Position numbers and translations under genes: made by a program. Below the pieces are notes generated by a model, which worked only from the letters and a program-made list of their open reading frames with translations, made no database searches and was not told the origin of the DNA. A stretch of DNA of 64,000 bases from an uncultured Alistipes sp. (GTDB taxonomy: Bacteria; Bacteroidota; Bacteroidia; Bacteroidales; Rikenellaceae), in NCBI GenBank assembly GCA_910583985.1, contig CAJTYA010000003.1, forward strand, positions 102,577 through 166,576, in the 5' to 3' direction. The number at the start of each line of letters is the position of its first letter. Position 1 is the stretch's first letter. Of this stretch, positions 9,716 through 18,152 are shown piece after piece.

Positions 9716-12151
9716 TTAACGGATGTTGGCGATGCTGATGATGTCGGCGAACACGCCGGCCGCCGTCACGCTCGCTCCGGCGCCGTAGCCTTTGATCTGC
9801 ATCGGGTATTCTTTGTAACGTTCAGTCGTGAGCAGGATCACGTTGTTGCTGCCGGCCAGATGGTAGAACGGGCTTTCGCTGTCGACTTCCCGCAGCGCGA
9901 CTTCGGTCTTGCCGTTTTCCATCTGCGCCACGAACCGCCAGCGTTTGCCTTCGGCTTCGAGCTTGCGGCGGCGTTCTTCGAACGATGCGTCCACTTCGGG
10001 AATCCGCTTCCAGAAATCCTCGACCGAGCCTTCGAAATATTTTTCGGGGATGAACAGCTCCTTTTTCACATCTTTCTGTTCGACCCGGTAACCGGCCTCC
10101 CTCGACAGGATGACCAGTTTGCGGATCACGTCCGTTCCGCTCAGGTCGATCCGCGGGTCGGGTTCGGCATAGCCGGCTTCCTGTGCCATGCGGATGGCGC
10201 GGCTCATCGGGACCGTCCGGCTCATTTCGTTGAAGATGAAGTTCAGCGTGCCCGACACGACGGCTTCGATGCGGATGATTCTGTCGCCGCTGTTGATCAG
10301 GTCGCTGATCGTGTTGATGATCGGCAGACCTGCTCCCACGTTGGTTTCGAACAGGTACTTCACGCCGCGCTTGCGGGCGATCGACTTGAGTTCCATGTAG
10401 CGGTCGTATTCCGACGAGGTAGCGATCTTGTTGGCCGCCACGACCGATACGTTGTGTTCGAGCAGCTGCTTGTAGATGCCCGCCACCTCGGCGCTGGCCG
10501 TACAGTCGACGAATACCGAGTTGAAGATGTTCATCGACAGGATCGCGTCGCGGAACTTTTCGGGCGTGGATTCCTCTCCGCTGCGCTCCAGATCGTCGCG
10601 GTAGGTCGTCAGGTCGATTCCGTCGCGGTCGACGATGAATTTCCGCGAATTCGTCGCTCCGACCACCCGGATCTGCAACGAATTGTTTTTCATCAACGTC
10701 TCCTGTTGCAGACGGATCTGTTCGAGCAGGTTGCGGCCCACGAGCCCGACGCCCGCGATGAAGATGTTGAGCACCTGATAATCGGACAGGAAGAACGAGT
10801 CGTGGATGACGTTGAGCGACTTGCGCAGGCTCTCCTTGGCCACGACGAACGAAATGTTGGTCTCCGAGGCGCCCTGTGCACAGGCGATCACGTTGATCCC
10901 GTTGCGGCCCAGCGTGCCGAACAGCTTGCCGGCGATCCCGGGCGTGTGCTTCATGTTTTCGCCCACGATGGCGATCGTCGCCAGATCGGGTTCCTTCTTG
11001 ACGCGGTTGATTTCGCCCATGGCGATTTCCTGTGCGAATTCGGCCGAAAGCACCTCCACGGCCAGATCGGCGTCGGCGTTGCGCACGCCGATGGACGTCG
11101 TGTTTTCCGAGGCCGCTTGCGAGACGAAGAACACGCTGATGCCCGATTTGGCCAGCGTCTTGAATATCCGGTAGTTCACGCCGATGACGCCGACCATGCC
11201 CAACCCCTGTATCGTAATGAGGCAGGTGTCGTTGATCGACGAAATCCCTTTGATGGCCCTGCCGCTGTCGGGCAACTGTTCGCGCGAGATGAACGTGCCG
11301 GGCGAGTCGGGGTTGAACGTATTGCGGATGACGATGGGGATGTTCTTGTGATAGGCCGGGAAAATCGTGGGCGGATAGATCACCTTGGCGCCGAAGTTAC
11401 ACAGTTCCATCGCCTCGACGTAGCTGAGCCGTTCGATCACATAGGCGTTGTTGATGACCTTCGGGTCGGCCGTCATGAATCCATCCACGTCGGTCCATAT
11501 TTCGAGCATCGATGCGTCGAGCACCGAAGCGAGGATGGCGGCCGTGTAGTCCGACCCTCCGCGTCCCAGATTGGTCGTGTCGCCGCTGTGGAGGTCGGAG
11601 GCGATGAAGCCGGGCACGACCGTCCGGCGGGGCATGCCGGCGAATTTTTCGGCGATGCGTTTCTCGGTCGAGACGAAATCGACGATGTGCCGTCCGAAAT
11701 AGGGGGTCGTCTGGATGAATTCCCGTGCGTCGCAGAGCACGGCATCGGAGAGCATGCCCGTCACGATCACGGACGACAGCCTCTCGCCGTAGCTGACGAT
11801 GGCATCCGTCGTTTTGGGCGAGAGGTCGCCGATGAGGTATACGCCCTTGAAGATATTGGACAGCTCGTCGAGCAGCGAGCCGATCCGCTCCCGGACCCGC
11901 CCGCGGTTTTCGGGCAGTACCGTTTCGTCCGCCAGATCGAAGTGCCGGTCGATCATCGCGTTCAGCAGGGCCGTGTAGGTTTCGTCGCCGGAAGCGGCCT
12001 TGCGGGCCGTGGCGAGCAGTTGGTCGGTGATGCCTCCGAGCGCCGACACGACGACGATCGTCTCTTCGGCGTTCGATTCGACGACCCGTTTGACCTGTGA
12101 CAATCCCTCTGCGGACCCTACGGACGATCCGCCAAATTTCAACACTTTCAT
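9716..12151 (-). CDS. thrA: Bifunctional aspartokinase / homoserine dehydrogenase
   Basis: 811-residue fusion that catalyses the first and third steps of the aspartate pathway (aspartate to aspartyl phosphate; aspartate semialdehyde to homoserine). The aspartokinase domain starts KFGGSSVGS (5-13) and includes GRGGSDYTAA (197-206). ACT regulatory domains follow (about 312-450; GMVGVIGV, GENMKHTPGIAG), which in relatives bind threonine for feedback inhibition. The homoserine dehydrogenase starts with the Rossmann motif GVGLVG (467-472), and catalytic-domain motifs such as AVVSGTLNFIFN follow. It heads the threonine block, behind a predicted promoter and a structured ~190-nt leader. Confidence 0.96.
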   Translation of the reverse strand: MKVLKFGGSSVGSAEGLSQVKRVVESNAEETIVVVSALGGITDQLLATARKAASGDETYTALLNAMIDRHFDLADETVLPENRGRVRERIGSLLDELSNIFKGVYLIGDLSPKTTDAIVSYGERLSSVIVTGMLSDAVLCDAREFIQTTPYFGRHIVDFVSTEKRIAEKFAGMPRRTVVPGFIASDLHSGDTTNLGRGGSDYTAAILASVLDASMLEIWTDVDGFMTADPKVINNAYVIERLSYVEAMELCNFGAKVIYPPTIFPAYHKNIPIVIRNTFNPDSPGTFISREQLPDSGRAIKGISSINDTCLITIQGLGMVGVIGVNYRIFKTLAKSGISVFFVSQAASENTTSIGVRNADADLAVEVLSAEFAQEIAMGEINRVKKEPDLATIAIVGENMKHTPGIAGKLFGTLGRNGINVIACAQGASETNISFVVAKESLRKSLNVIHDSFFLSDYQVLNIFIAGVGLVGRNLLEQIRLQQETLMKNNSLQIRVVGATNSRKFIVDRDGIDLTTYRDDLERSGEESTPEKFRDAILSMNIFNSVFVDCTASAEVAGIYKQLLEHNVSVVAANKIATSSEYDRYMELKSIARKRGVKYLFETNVGAGLPIINTISDLINSGDRIIRIEAVVSGTLNFIFNEMSRTVPMSRAIRMAQEAGYAEPDPRIDLSGTDVIRKLVILSREAGYRVEQKDVKKELFIPEKYFEGSVEDFWKRIPEVDASFEERRRKLEAEGKRWRFVAQMENGKTEVALREVDSESPFYHLAGSNNVILLTTERYKEYPMQIKGYGAGASVTAAGVFADIISIANIR

Positions 12152-12350
12152 CTGCTATACGTTATCTGCGGTTTGCGGCGGCCTCGCGACGTTCTCCCCG
12201 GACGGGGCGAACGTCCGCTGGCCGCTCGAATAGTCTTCCGTCTACGAAACATCGTTTTCCGGGGCGTGTTTCCGCCGCCGTGCCTCCGGCTTTCCGGGAC
12301 GGAGGTCCCTGTGGGCGGAGGCATGATCTTTTGTAAACATTTTCAATGTG
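12152..12350 (-). promoter_or_regulatory. Structured 5' leader of thrA
   Basis: Predicted transcript leader of about 190 nt. It contains a GCCTCCG/CGGAGGC hairpin near its 5' end. Close to the start codon lies a long hairpin (12178-12225) with GCGGCC/GGCCGC and GACGTTC/GAACGTC stems flanking a symmetrical internal loop. There is no T-tract, so this is not a classic attenuator, and no threonine/isoleucine-rich leader peptide is apparent. It could affect translation start, or be only GC-driven structure. Confidence 0.35.
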
Positions 12351-12382
12351 CAAGGATATTAAAAAAAACACAGAAATCCAAA
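12351..12382 (-). promoter_or_regulatory. Predicted thrA promoter
   Basis: Minus strand: -33 TTTG (12379-12382), 20-bp spacer, -7 TATCCTTG (12351-12358; one mismatch to TAnnTTTG). Expected start of transcription is near 12344. Confidence 0.6.
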
Positions 12383-12720
12383 TTTTAACATCGCGTTGAA
12401 TTTCTTTTCTTCGGATTTCCCGGTTTATGCGATGAAAATCGACGCCGGAGGGGCTTCCTCCTTCGCTTTCGTCCGGCGGCAGCAGGAGGCTTGCTTCGGA
12501 CGGATCGGGCTGTGTTCGTTGTGGGCCGCCTCGCGACGGCGGAACGTGCTTCGTTCCGTTTTTCTTTCGCCGGATACGCCTGTCGGTTTGCCGCTTCGCT
12601 TCGGGTTCCGCTGTTTTTTCCGACGGACAGCATCGGATGCGTTCGTCCCGAAGAATCCGCTTCGTTGCCGCGAATCGGACCGAAGCGTATATTCGCTCTT
12701 CTTTTCAGCAGAATATTTTT
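12383..12720. other. Gene-free interval upstream of the DUF5606 gene
   Basis: About 340 bp between the divergent thrA and DUF5606 promoters. No gene-like frame. Nothing else recognised. Confidence 0.4.
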
Positions 12721-12728
12721 TATCTTTG
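12721..12728 (+). promoter_or_regulatory. Predicted -7 element for the DUF5606 gene
   Basis: Perfect TATCTTTG (TAnnTTTG), 27 bp before the ATG at 12756. The -33 element is weak (TTTT at 12702-12705). Confidence 0.5.
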
Positions 12729-12755
12729 CCGCCGAATCAACCAAAACAAAACGAA

Positions 12756-13184
12756 ATGGAATTGAAAGACATATTGGCCATATCGGGACAGAGCGGACTC
12801 TACAAGTTCGTCGCGCAGAGCCGCAACGGCATCATCGTCGAATCGCTCGCTACCGGTGCCCGCAGTTGCGCTTCCGCCGCGTCGAAGGTCAGCTCGATGG
12901 GCGAGATCGCCATTTTCACCGATACCGACGACATTCCGCTGGCACGGGTGTTCGAAACCATCTACGAACAGACGGGCGGCCAACCGACCATCAGCCATAA
13001 GTCCACGCCGGCGGAGATCGAAAAACGCTTCGCCGAAGCGCTGCCCGACTACGACCGCGAGCGCGTGCACCTGTCCGATATGAAGAAGGTGATCGCGTGG
13101 TACAACATCCTCGTCGAAGCCGGCATGACCGAATTCAAAACCGGGCACGAGGACGAGGAGGCCGCCGAAAACGAAGCGCAGTAA
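12756..13184 (+). CDS. DUF5606 family protein
   Basis: 142-residue soluble protein of a Bacteroidota-specific conserved family of unknown function. The start MELKDILAISGQSGLYKFVAQ is the conserved N-terminus of the family; the upstream extension of the frame is not conserved-looking and begins before the predicted promoter. The N-terminal part (1-60) includes ISGQSGLYKFV and GEIAIFTD. A middle helical region has STPAEIEKRFAEALPDYDRERVH, and the C-terminus is acidic. No catalytic motif visible. It stands alone with its own -7 element. The family name is recognised from the N-terminal signature; function is not inferred. Confidence 0.8.
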   Translation: MELKDILAISGQSGLYKFVAQSRNGIIVESLATGARSCASAASKVSSMGEIAIFTDTDDIPLARVFETIYEQTGGQPTISHKSTPAEIEKRFAEALPDYDRERVHLSDMKKVIAWYNILVEAGMTEFKTGHEDEEAAENEAQ

Positions 13185-13600
13185 CGGCAGGCCGTCCCCG
13201 TTTCTGTTTCGGAGCGCGTCCGAGCGCCGGAACGGGGCAGGACGACGGCTTCCTGCGAACGGGGAATACGGCATACCGGGGCATACCGATGGACGAGTCG
13301 TCCTGCATCCGATGCGGGACGGCTTCGTTTTTGCTTTTTGCCGAACTGCCTGCCGTTCGATGGTTTCGAAGGCTATGTAAGAGACCGGGGCCGATGCCGT
13401 TTCCGTGCGCGGTCCGTTCGCCGGCGGAGTGGAGGACCGGATTCGCTGTCGCGAACCGAACCTCGCTCGACGGTCTTTTGGCCGAAAGCATTGTTCGTCT
13501 CGCAGTCCCTGTCCGCTGCGTTCCGGGCTCCGTTCGAAACGTGCAGCCCTGTTTATCAAATATGTCGTCCGATATGGGACACGAACCGATTGATCGAGCT
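13185..13600. other. Gene-free interval
   Basis: About 415 bp after the DUF5606 gene. Frames run through it on both strands, but they look like arginine-rich shadows. Nothing recognised. Confidence 0.4.
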
Positions 13601-14140
13601 ATGGAAACCGTTCGCATCGCAACGACCGACCATCCCCTTTTCGCTCCGCTGTGGGCTATCTATCGCGAGAGCTTTCCCCGTAACGAACGCCGTTCGTTCG
13701 ACCGTCAACAGGCGACGTTCCGCTCGGATCGTTACCGGCTGAACGCCTACCTCGAAGACGGCAAGATCGTGGGGCTGGCCGGGTATTGGGATTTTCCGGA
13801 CTACGTTTATGTCGAACATCTGGCCGTCGATTCCCTTCTGCGCGGCGGCGGATACGGCCGACGGATGCTCGAAGAACTGCTCCGTTCCGTCGCCAAAACC
13901 GTCGTGTTGGAGATCGAACCGGTCGAGGACGAGGCGACCGCCCGCCGGTTGCGGTTCTACGAGCGGGCGGGATTCCGGGTCAATCCCCATGCTCACCGCC
14001 AGTACAAGTACCACGACGACGATCCGGACGATTTCGCGCTGACGGTGCTTTCCTATCCCGACGAAATTTCTGCCGAACAGTACGCGCGTTTCGACCGCGA
14101 TCTTCGGGAAACGGTCATGAGCGAGCGGCCGTTGCCGTAA
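13601..14140 (+). CDS. GNAT family N-acetyltransferase
   Basis: 179 residues with the GNAT fold: an N-terminal strand/helix (ETVRIATTDHPLFAPLWAIYRESFP), then the acetyl-CoA-binding motif A in VEHLAVDSLLRGGGYGRRMLEELL, and RLRFYERAGFRVNPHAHRQYKY near the end. The substrate is unknown. The ATG at 13601 gives the usual GNAT N-terminus; in-frame ATGs at 13562 and 13574 would add 13 or 9 poorly conserved residues and cannot be excluded. It stands alone between two gene-free stretches. Confidence 0.8.
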   Translation: METVRIATTDHPLFAPLWAIYRESFPRNERRSFDRQQATFRSDRYRLNAYLEDGKIVGLAGYWDFPDYVYVEHLAVDSLLRGGGYGRRMLEELLRSVAKTVVLEIEPVEDEATARRLRFYERAGFRVNPHAHRQYKYHDDDPDDFALTVLSYPDEISAEQYARFDRDLRETVMSERPLP

Positions 14141-14504
14141 GGGGAGAGGGGGAAGCATCCCGGTATTTCGTGACCGCGGTTTTCCGTTCGTTCCCTTGTC
14201 GGGCGCGAAAGGTTGCGACGGCCTGTCTGCGAATGCGCGATTCCAGCCCGTCCGCTTCGGAATATTCTGTTCTGCATGTTGCCGGCCCGGCGTCGTTCGG
14301 GGCTCTGCCGAAGACCGGAAAGAGAGCGGGTCGGACGAACGATCCGGACCTTCGAAGTGCGCCCTTTCTCCGGTACTTTGATATTTTCGTAGGTCGGATC
14401 GAATGCAGTCCGGATGCGGCGCATTTCGGAGGCCGAGGATGCGGTCGGCGATACGTTGTCCCCCTCCCGAACGGTTCGGCGCGCATCGGATTGTCATTCG
14501 TCCG
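14141..14504. other. Gene-free interval
   Basis: About 365 bp between the convergent GNAT gene and the rubrerythrin terminator. No gene, RNA or repeat recognised. Confidence 0.4.
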
Positions 14505-14507
14505 AAA

Positions 14508-14546
14508 CAAAAAATTACGGGGTATCTGCCTTGAAGCAGATACCCC
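14508..14546 (-). terminator. Intrinsic terminator of the rubrerythrin gene
   Basis: GGGGTATCTGC (14519-14529) and GCAGATACCCC (14536-14546) form a perfect 11-bp stem with a 6-nt loop. On the minus strand it is followed by GTAATTTTTTG. Confidence 0.9.
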
Positions 14547-14589
14547 GTTTGAGACGGCAGACCGGTTCCCCGGCGTCCGGCTCCGGCCG

Positions 14590-15141
14590 TTATTTCTTGA
14601 AATAGCGGTTGTAGAGTCCTTCGAAGCCTTTACCGTGACGGGCTTCGTCCTTGCACATTTCGTGTACGGTGTCGTGGATGGCGTCCAGATTGTGCTGTTT
14701 GGCCAGCGTGGCGATCCGTTTCTTGTCTTCGCAGGCGCCGCATTCGGCTTCCATACGGGCTTTTACGTTGGTCTTGGTGTCCCATACGATTTCGCCGAGC
14801 AGTTCCGCGAATTTGGCGGCGTGTTCGGCTTCTTCCCATGCGTAGCGTTTGAAGGCTTCGGCGATTTCGGGATAGCCTTCGCGGTCGGCCTGACGGCTCA
14901 TGGCCAGGTACATGCCTACTTCGCTGCATTCGCCGGAGAAGTGGGCGCGCAATCCTTCGAGCACTTCGGCATCCACGCCTTTGGCTACGCCGAGCACGTG
15001 TTCGTCGGCCCATACCATGGCTTCGCCTTCGACGACTTCTTTGAATTTCGAACGAGGCTGTTTACACTGGGGGCAAAATTCGGGTGCTTCGTCTCCTTCG
15101 TGCACGTAACCGCATACGGTACAGATAAATTTCTTTTTCAT
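14590..15141 (-). CDS. Reverse rubrerythrin (rubredoxin domain + ferritin-like diiron domain)
   Basis: 183 residues. Peroxide-scavenging diiron protein of anaerobes that reduces H2O2 to water with electrons from NADH via redox partners. The rubredoxin domain is at the N-terminus (Cys7-x2-Cys10 and Cys23-x2-Cys26), the reverse of classic rubrerythrin order. The four-helix diiron domain supplies carboxylate/histidine ligands in [10 protein letters not shown] and [10 protein letters not shown], and again in [12 protein letters not shown] and [12 protein letters not shown]. It lies 31 bp downstream of a PerR-like Fur regulator on the same strand, which fits peroxide-inducible expression. Confidence 0.92.
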   Translation of the reverse strand: MKKKFICTVCGYVHEGDEAPEFCPQCKQPRSKFKEVVEGEAMVWADEHVLGVAKGVDAEVLEGLRAHFSGECSEVGMYLAMSRQADREGYPEIAEAFKRYAWEEAEHAAKFAELLGEIVWDTKTNVKARMEAECGACEDKKRIATLAKQHNLDAIHDTVHEMCKDEARHGKGFEGLYNRYFKK

Positions 15142-15172
15142 AGCCGTTAAATTTTAAGTTTGGTTTTGTTAT

Positions 15173-15592
15173 TTATTCGATCGGTGAGTCTTGTTTGCAG
15201 TTTTCGCAAAGCCCTTTGTAATACCATTGCACTTCGTCGATTTCGATCCCCGTCTCCGTGCCCGCGGCGGCGTGTCCTTCCGGTGCCGGAAGGTCGCGGA
15301 TGCAGCCGCAACGTCTGCACCGGAAATGGGCGTGGGGCGAAACGTCGCCGTCGAAGCGGGTGTTCCGCTCGTCGATGTCCAACGACAAGATGGCCCTGTG
15401 GTCGGCCAACAGCCGCAACGTGTTGTAGACCGTCGTTTTCGACAGCGTGGGCATCGTCGCGTGGAGCGCCGTGTGGATTTCGTCGGCCGTGGGATGGGTG
15501 CGATGGGTAGCGAGGTACTCCATGACGGCTATCCGCTGGACCGACGGTTTCACGCCGTGTTCCGTCAGGTATTTGTGCAGGCTTCGAATCAA
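15173..15592 (-). CDS. Fur-family transcriptional regulator, PerR-like
   Basis: 139-residue metalloregulator with an N-terminal winged helix (MIRSLHKYLTEHGVKPSVQRIAVMEYL...SKTTVYNTLRLL) and a C-terminal dimerisation domain. The metal-binding signatures HAHFRCRRCG and LCENCKQ give a CxxC pair at each end, the structural zinc site. Fur, Zur and PerR cannot be separated by these motifs alone. Two things favour PerR: the downstream rubrerythrin gene and a PerR-type operator (15595-15609) at its own start. Autoregulation is therefore likely. Confidence 0.85.
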   Translation of the reverse strand: MIRSLHKYLTEHGVKPSVQRIAVMEYLATHRTHPTADEIHTALHATMPTLSKTTVYNTLRLLADHRAILSLDIDERNTRFDGDVSPHAHFRCRRCGCIRDLPAPEGHAAAGTETGIEIDEVQWYYKGLCENCKQDSPIE

Positions 15593-15594
15593 AT

Positions 15595-15609
15595 TTGTAA
15601 TGATTATAA
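15595..15609. promoter_or_regulatory. PerR-type operator
   Basis: Fifteen-base palindrome TTGTAATGATTATAA matches the Bacillus PerR box TTATAATNATTATAA at all but one defined position (14 of 15 counting the free central base). It lies between the predicted transcription start and the ATG of the Fur-family gene, where bound repressor would block transcription. Confidence 0.65.
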
Positions 15610-15623
15610 TTTTATATCCGATG

Positions 15624-15654
15624 CAAATATACTTCTTTCTTCCGAAAATGCAAG
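15624..15654 (-). promoter_or_regulatory. Predicted promoter of the PerR-rubrerythrin operon
   Basis: Minus strand: -33 CTTG (15651-15654), 19-bp spacer, perfect -7 TATATTTG (15624-15631). Predicted start near 15617, just upstream of the PerR-type box. Confidence 0.7.
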
Positions 15655-15790
15655 CGGTCCCCGGAAAATTTTTTCGAAACGGAATTCCGGACGAGGGGGA
15701 CGGACGCGCCCCGCTGTCGGAGGCGGGCTTCCCGTTTCTATCGAGAAGGTGTTCGGTACAATGGAAACGCGCGGGAGACGCCTCGGCGCG

Positions 15791-16159
15791 TTATTTCCGG
15801 AAAACGAAGTAGACGGCCAGAATCAGGAACGCGAAGGCGAGGGCATGGTTCCAGCGGAACGTTTCGGTTTTGAAAAAGGCCAGTGCGAGCACGGTGAAAA
15901 CGCCCAGCGAGATGACCTCTTGGATGACCTTGAGCTGGAAGAGCGTGAACGGACCTCCGTTTTCACGGAATCCGATCCGGTTGGCCGGCACCAACAGCAT
16001 GTATTCGAACAGCGCGATTCCCCAACAGAACAGCACGACCCCCATCGGAGGCAGGTCGTCGAACCATTTCTGACCTTTGAGCCGGAGCTGGCCGTACCAT
16101 GCGAAGGTCATGAAAACATTGGAAATGAGGAGCAGGCCGATCGTCAAAAAAGGTTTCAT
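15791..16159 (-). CDS. DMT-family (DUF486) integral membrane protein
   Basis: 122 residues with four predicted transmembrane segments and short loops. The motifs SNVFMTFAWYGQLR and FCWGIALFEYMLLVPANRIGF are typical of the DUF486/DMT_6 family. Transport function and substrate are unknown. The start is set at 16159 (MKPFLTIGLLLISN) because a perfect -7 box lies upstream of it at 16184-16191; the longer frame beginning at 16234 would start before that promoter. Confidence 0.85.
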   Translation of the reverse strand: MKPFLTIGLLLISNVFMTFAWYGQLRLKGQKWFDDLPPMGVVLFCWGIALFEYMLLVPANRIGFRENGGPFTLFQLKVIQEVISLGVFTVLALAFFKTETFRWNHALAFAFLILAVYFVFRK

Positions 16160-16183
16160 TGTGCGTCGAAAGGTTTTACGCCG

Positions 16184-16191
16184 CAAAAGTA
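16184..16191 (-). promoter_or_regulatory. Predicted -7 element of the DMT-family gene
   Basis: Minus-strand TACTTTTG, perfect TAnnTTTG, about 25 bp before the ATG at 16159. No clear -33 at normal spacing. The site helps decide the gene start. Confidence 0.5.
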
Positions 16192-16194
16192 CAT

Positions 16195-16202
16195 CATATT
16201 TG
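16195..16202 (+). promoter_or_regulatory. Possible -7 element of the MBL hydrolase gene
   Basis: CATATTTG, one mismatch to TAnnTTTG, 40 bp before the ATG at 16243. It is divergent to the DMT-family promoter. Confidence 0.35.
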
Positions 16203-16242
16203 CTGATTTCCGTTCGTATCAAAACGTTAAACACGAAAAACC

Positions 16243-16881
16243 ATGACGGATCAATACCTCACCGAAGAAAAGACGCTCGAAGCGACCTGCCTCGGCCATG
16301 CGGCCCTGATGTTTCGCTTCGGCGACGAAATCATCCATGTCGACCCCTACGGCGACGTGGCCGATTACAGCCGGCTGCCCAAGGCCGACCTCATTCTCAT
16401 TACCCATCACCACGGGGACCATTTCGACACGCTGGCCATCGAAGACATCGAGAAACCCACGACGCAGATCATTGCCAGCGAACGGGTCGTCCGGGAGTTA
16501 GGAAAAGGCACGGCATTGCGCAACGGGGGACGCGCCCGGTGGCGCGAATTCGGCATCGAGGCCGTGCCGGCGTACAACCGCGTGTCCATGCGCTCGCCCG
16601 GCGAGCCTTTCCATATCAAGGGCGAAGGCAACGGGTATATCCTCGAAGTGGGGCACCTGCGGATATACATCGCGGGCGACACCGAGTTGATTCCCGAAAT
16701 GGAAAACCTCGGCCGCATCGACATCGCCTTTCTGCCCAAGAATCTGCCCTATACGATGAGCGACCAGATGTTCGTCGAGGCGGCCCGGCTCATCCGTCCC
16801 GCTTCGCTCTATCCCTACCACTATTTCGAAGTGGACCGCATCGCGCTGCAAAAGGCTCTGCCGGACATCCGTATCCGGTAA
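16243..16881 (+). CDS. Metallo-beta-lactamase-fold hydrolase (UlaG/UPF0173-like)
   Basis: 212 residues. Single-domain MBL hydrolase with the metal motif HxHxDH at 55-60 (THHHGDHFD) and a later ligand region YIAGDTELIPE. The start TLEATCLGHAALMFRFGDEIIHVDPYG is typical of the L-ascorbate-lactonase-like/UPF0173 branch, where a histidine after GH helps the fold. The substrate is unknown. It ends 10 bp from the convergent proA stop; GACGGGC/GCCCGTC repeats in the overlap could form a hairpin. Confidence 0.85.
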   Translation: MTDQYLTEEKTLEATCLGHAALMFRFGDEIIHVDPYGDVADYSRLPKADLILITHHHGDHFDTLAIEDIEKPTTQIIASERVVRELGKGTALRNGGRARWREFGIEAVPAYNRVSMRSPGEPFHIKGEGNGYILEVGHLRIYIAGDTELIPEMENLGRIDIAFLPKNLPYTMSDQMFVEAARLIRPASLYPYHYFEVDRIALQKALPDIRIR

Positions 16882-16891
16882 GGACGGGCCG

Positions 16892-18139
16892 TCAGCCGCG
16901 CACCTGCCCGTCTCCCTCGATCAGGTATTTGTAGGTGGTCAGCTCGCGCAGGGCCATCGGGCCGCGGGCGTGGAGCTTCTGCGTGCTGATGCCGATTTCG
17001 GCGCCCATGCCGAACTGGGCTCCGTCGGTGAAGGCCGTCGATACGTTGGCGTAGACGCAGGCGGCGTCGACCCGGCGCTGAAATTCGCGGATCGCTTCCC
17101 GGTCTTCGGACACGATGGCCTCGCTGTGCCGCGAGGAGTAGCGCGTGATGTGCGCCACGGCCTCGTCCAACGACCCGACCGTGCGGATCGACATCTTATA
17201 GGAAAGAAATTCGGTCCCGAAGCTGTGTTCGTCGGCCGGCAGCAGCAGCTCGGAGGGATAGTTTTCCCGCAGGGTGTCGAAAGCCTCTCCGTCGGCGTAG
17301 ATCGTCACCTTCCTCTCCGCCAGCGGGGCGCACAGCGCGGGCAGGTCGCCGAGCCGGTCGCGGTGCACGACCAAACAGTCCAATGCGTTGCATACGCTCA
17401 CTCTCCGCGTCTTGGCGTTGAGCACGATGGCCGTGGCCTTGGCCGCGTCGCCGGCCCGGTCGAAATAGGTGTGGCAGATGCCGGCGCCCGTTTCGATGAC
17501 CGGAACGCGGGCGTTGCGGCGCACGAAATCGATGAGTCCTTTGCTGCCGCGCGGAATCACTAAATCAACATATCCCACCGCTTCGAGCAGCCGCGCGGTC
17601 GCCTCCCTGTCGGGCGGCAGCAGCGTGAGGCAGTCTTCGTCGAGTCCTTGCGCCCGCAATACGTCGCGGATCACGCCGGCGATGGCTTCGTTCGAACATC
17701 GGGCGTCGCTTCCGCCTTTGAGCACGCAGGCGTTGCCCGATTTGAGACAGAGCGAGAAGACGTCGAACCCTACGTTGGGCCGTGCCTCGTAAATCACGCC
17801 GATCACGCCGAACGGCACGCTCGTCTTGCGGATCGTCATGCCGTTGGGCCGCTGCACCTCGCTCAGCACGATGCCCAGTGGCGACGGCAGCGAGGCCACG
17901 TTGCGGATGTCGGTGGCTATGCCGGCGATCCGTTTTTCGTCGAGCAGCAGGCGGTCGTACATTGGATGCTGCGGGTCCATCCGGGCGAGGTCCTCGCGGT
18001 TGGCCGCGAGAATTTTCGGAGCCTGCGCTTCGGTCGCGTCGGCCAGCGCCAGCAGCGTGCGGTCGATGCGGTCCGTCGGGATTAAGTTCAGCTTGCGGGA
18101 GGCCGCTACGGCCCGTTCGAATAGGTCGGAAGTGTGCAT
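16892..18139 (-). CDS. proA: Gamma-glutamyl phosphate reductase
   Basis: NADPH-dependent reductase that turns gamma-glutamyl phosphate into glutamate semialdehyde, the second step of proline synthesis. 415 residues, aldehyde-dehydrogenase-like fold. The catalytic Cys222 lies in [12 protein letters not shown]. Other signatures are [15 protein letters not shown] and [10 protein letters not shown]. Last gene of the minus-strand proline operon proC-proB-proA, 13 bp after proB. Confidence 0.96.
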   Translation of the reverse strand: MHTSDLFERAVAASRKLNLIPTDRIDRTLLALADATEAQAPKILAANREDLARMDPQHPMYDRLLLDEKRIAGIATDIRNVASLPSPLGIVLSEVQRPNGMTIRKTSVPFGVIGVIYEARPNVGFDVFSLCLKSGNACVLKGGSDARCSNEAIAGVIRDVLRAQGLDEDCLTLLPPDREATARLLEAVGYVDLVIPRGSKGLIDFVRRNARVPVIETGAGICHTYFDRAGDAAKATAIVLNAKTRRVSVCNALDCLVVHRDRLGDLPALCAPLAERKVTIYADGEAFDTLRENYPSELLLPADEHSFGTEFLSYKMSIRTVGSLDEAVAHITRYSSRHSEAIVSEDREAIREFQRRVDAACVYANVSTAFTDGAQFGMGAEIGISTQKLHARGPMALRELTTYKYLIEGDGQVRG

Positions 18140-18152
18140 GTCGTCGTATCGT

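Noticed and set aside
9860..12100. 746-residue plus-strand frame antisense to thrA
   Set aside because: Composition is rich in Asp, His, Arg and Val with no motifs. It mirrors the codon bias of thrA.
15181..15590. Plus-strand frames through the Fur-family gene
   Set aside because: They are shadows; the minus strand encodes a full Fur domain with zinc cysteines and an operator.
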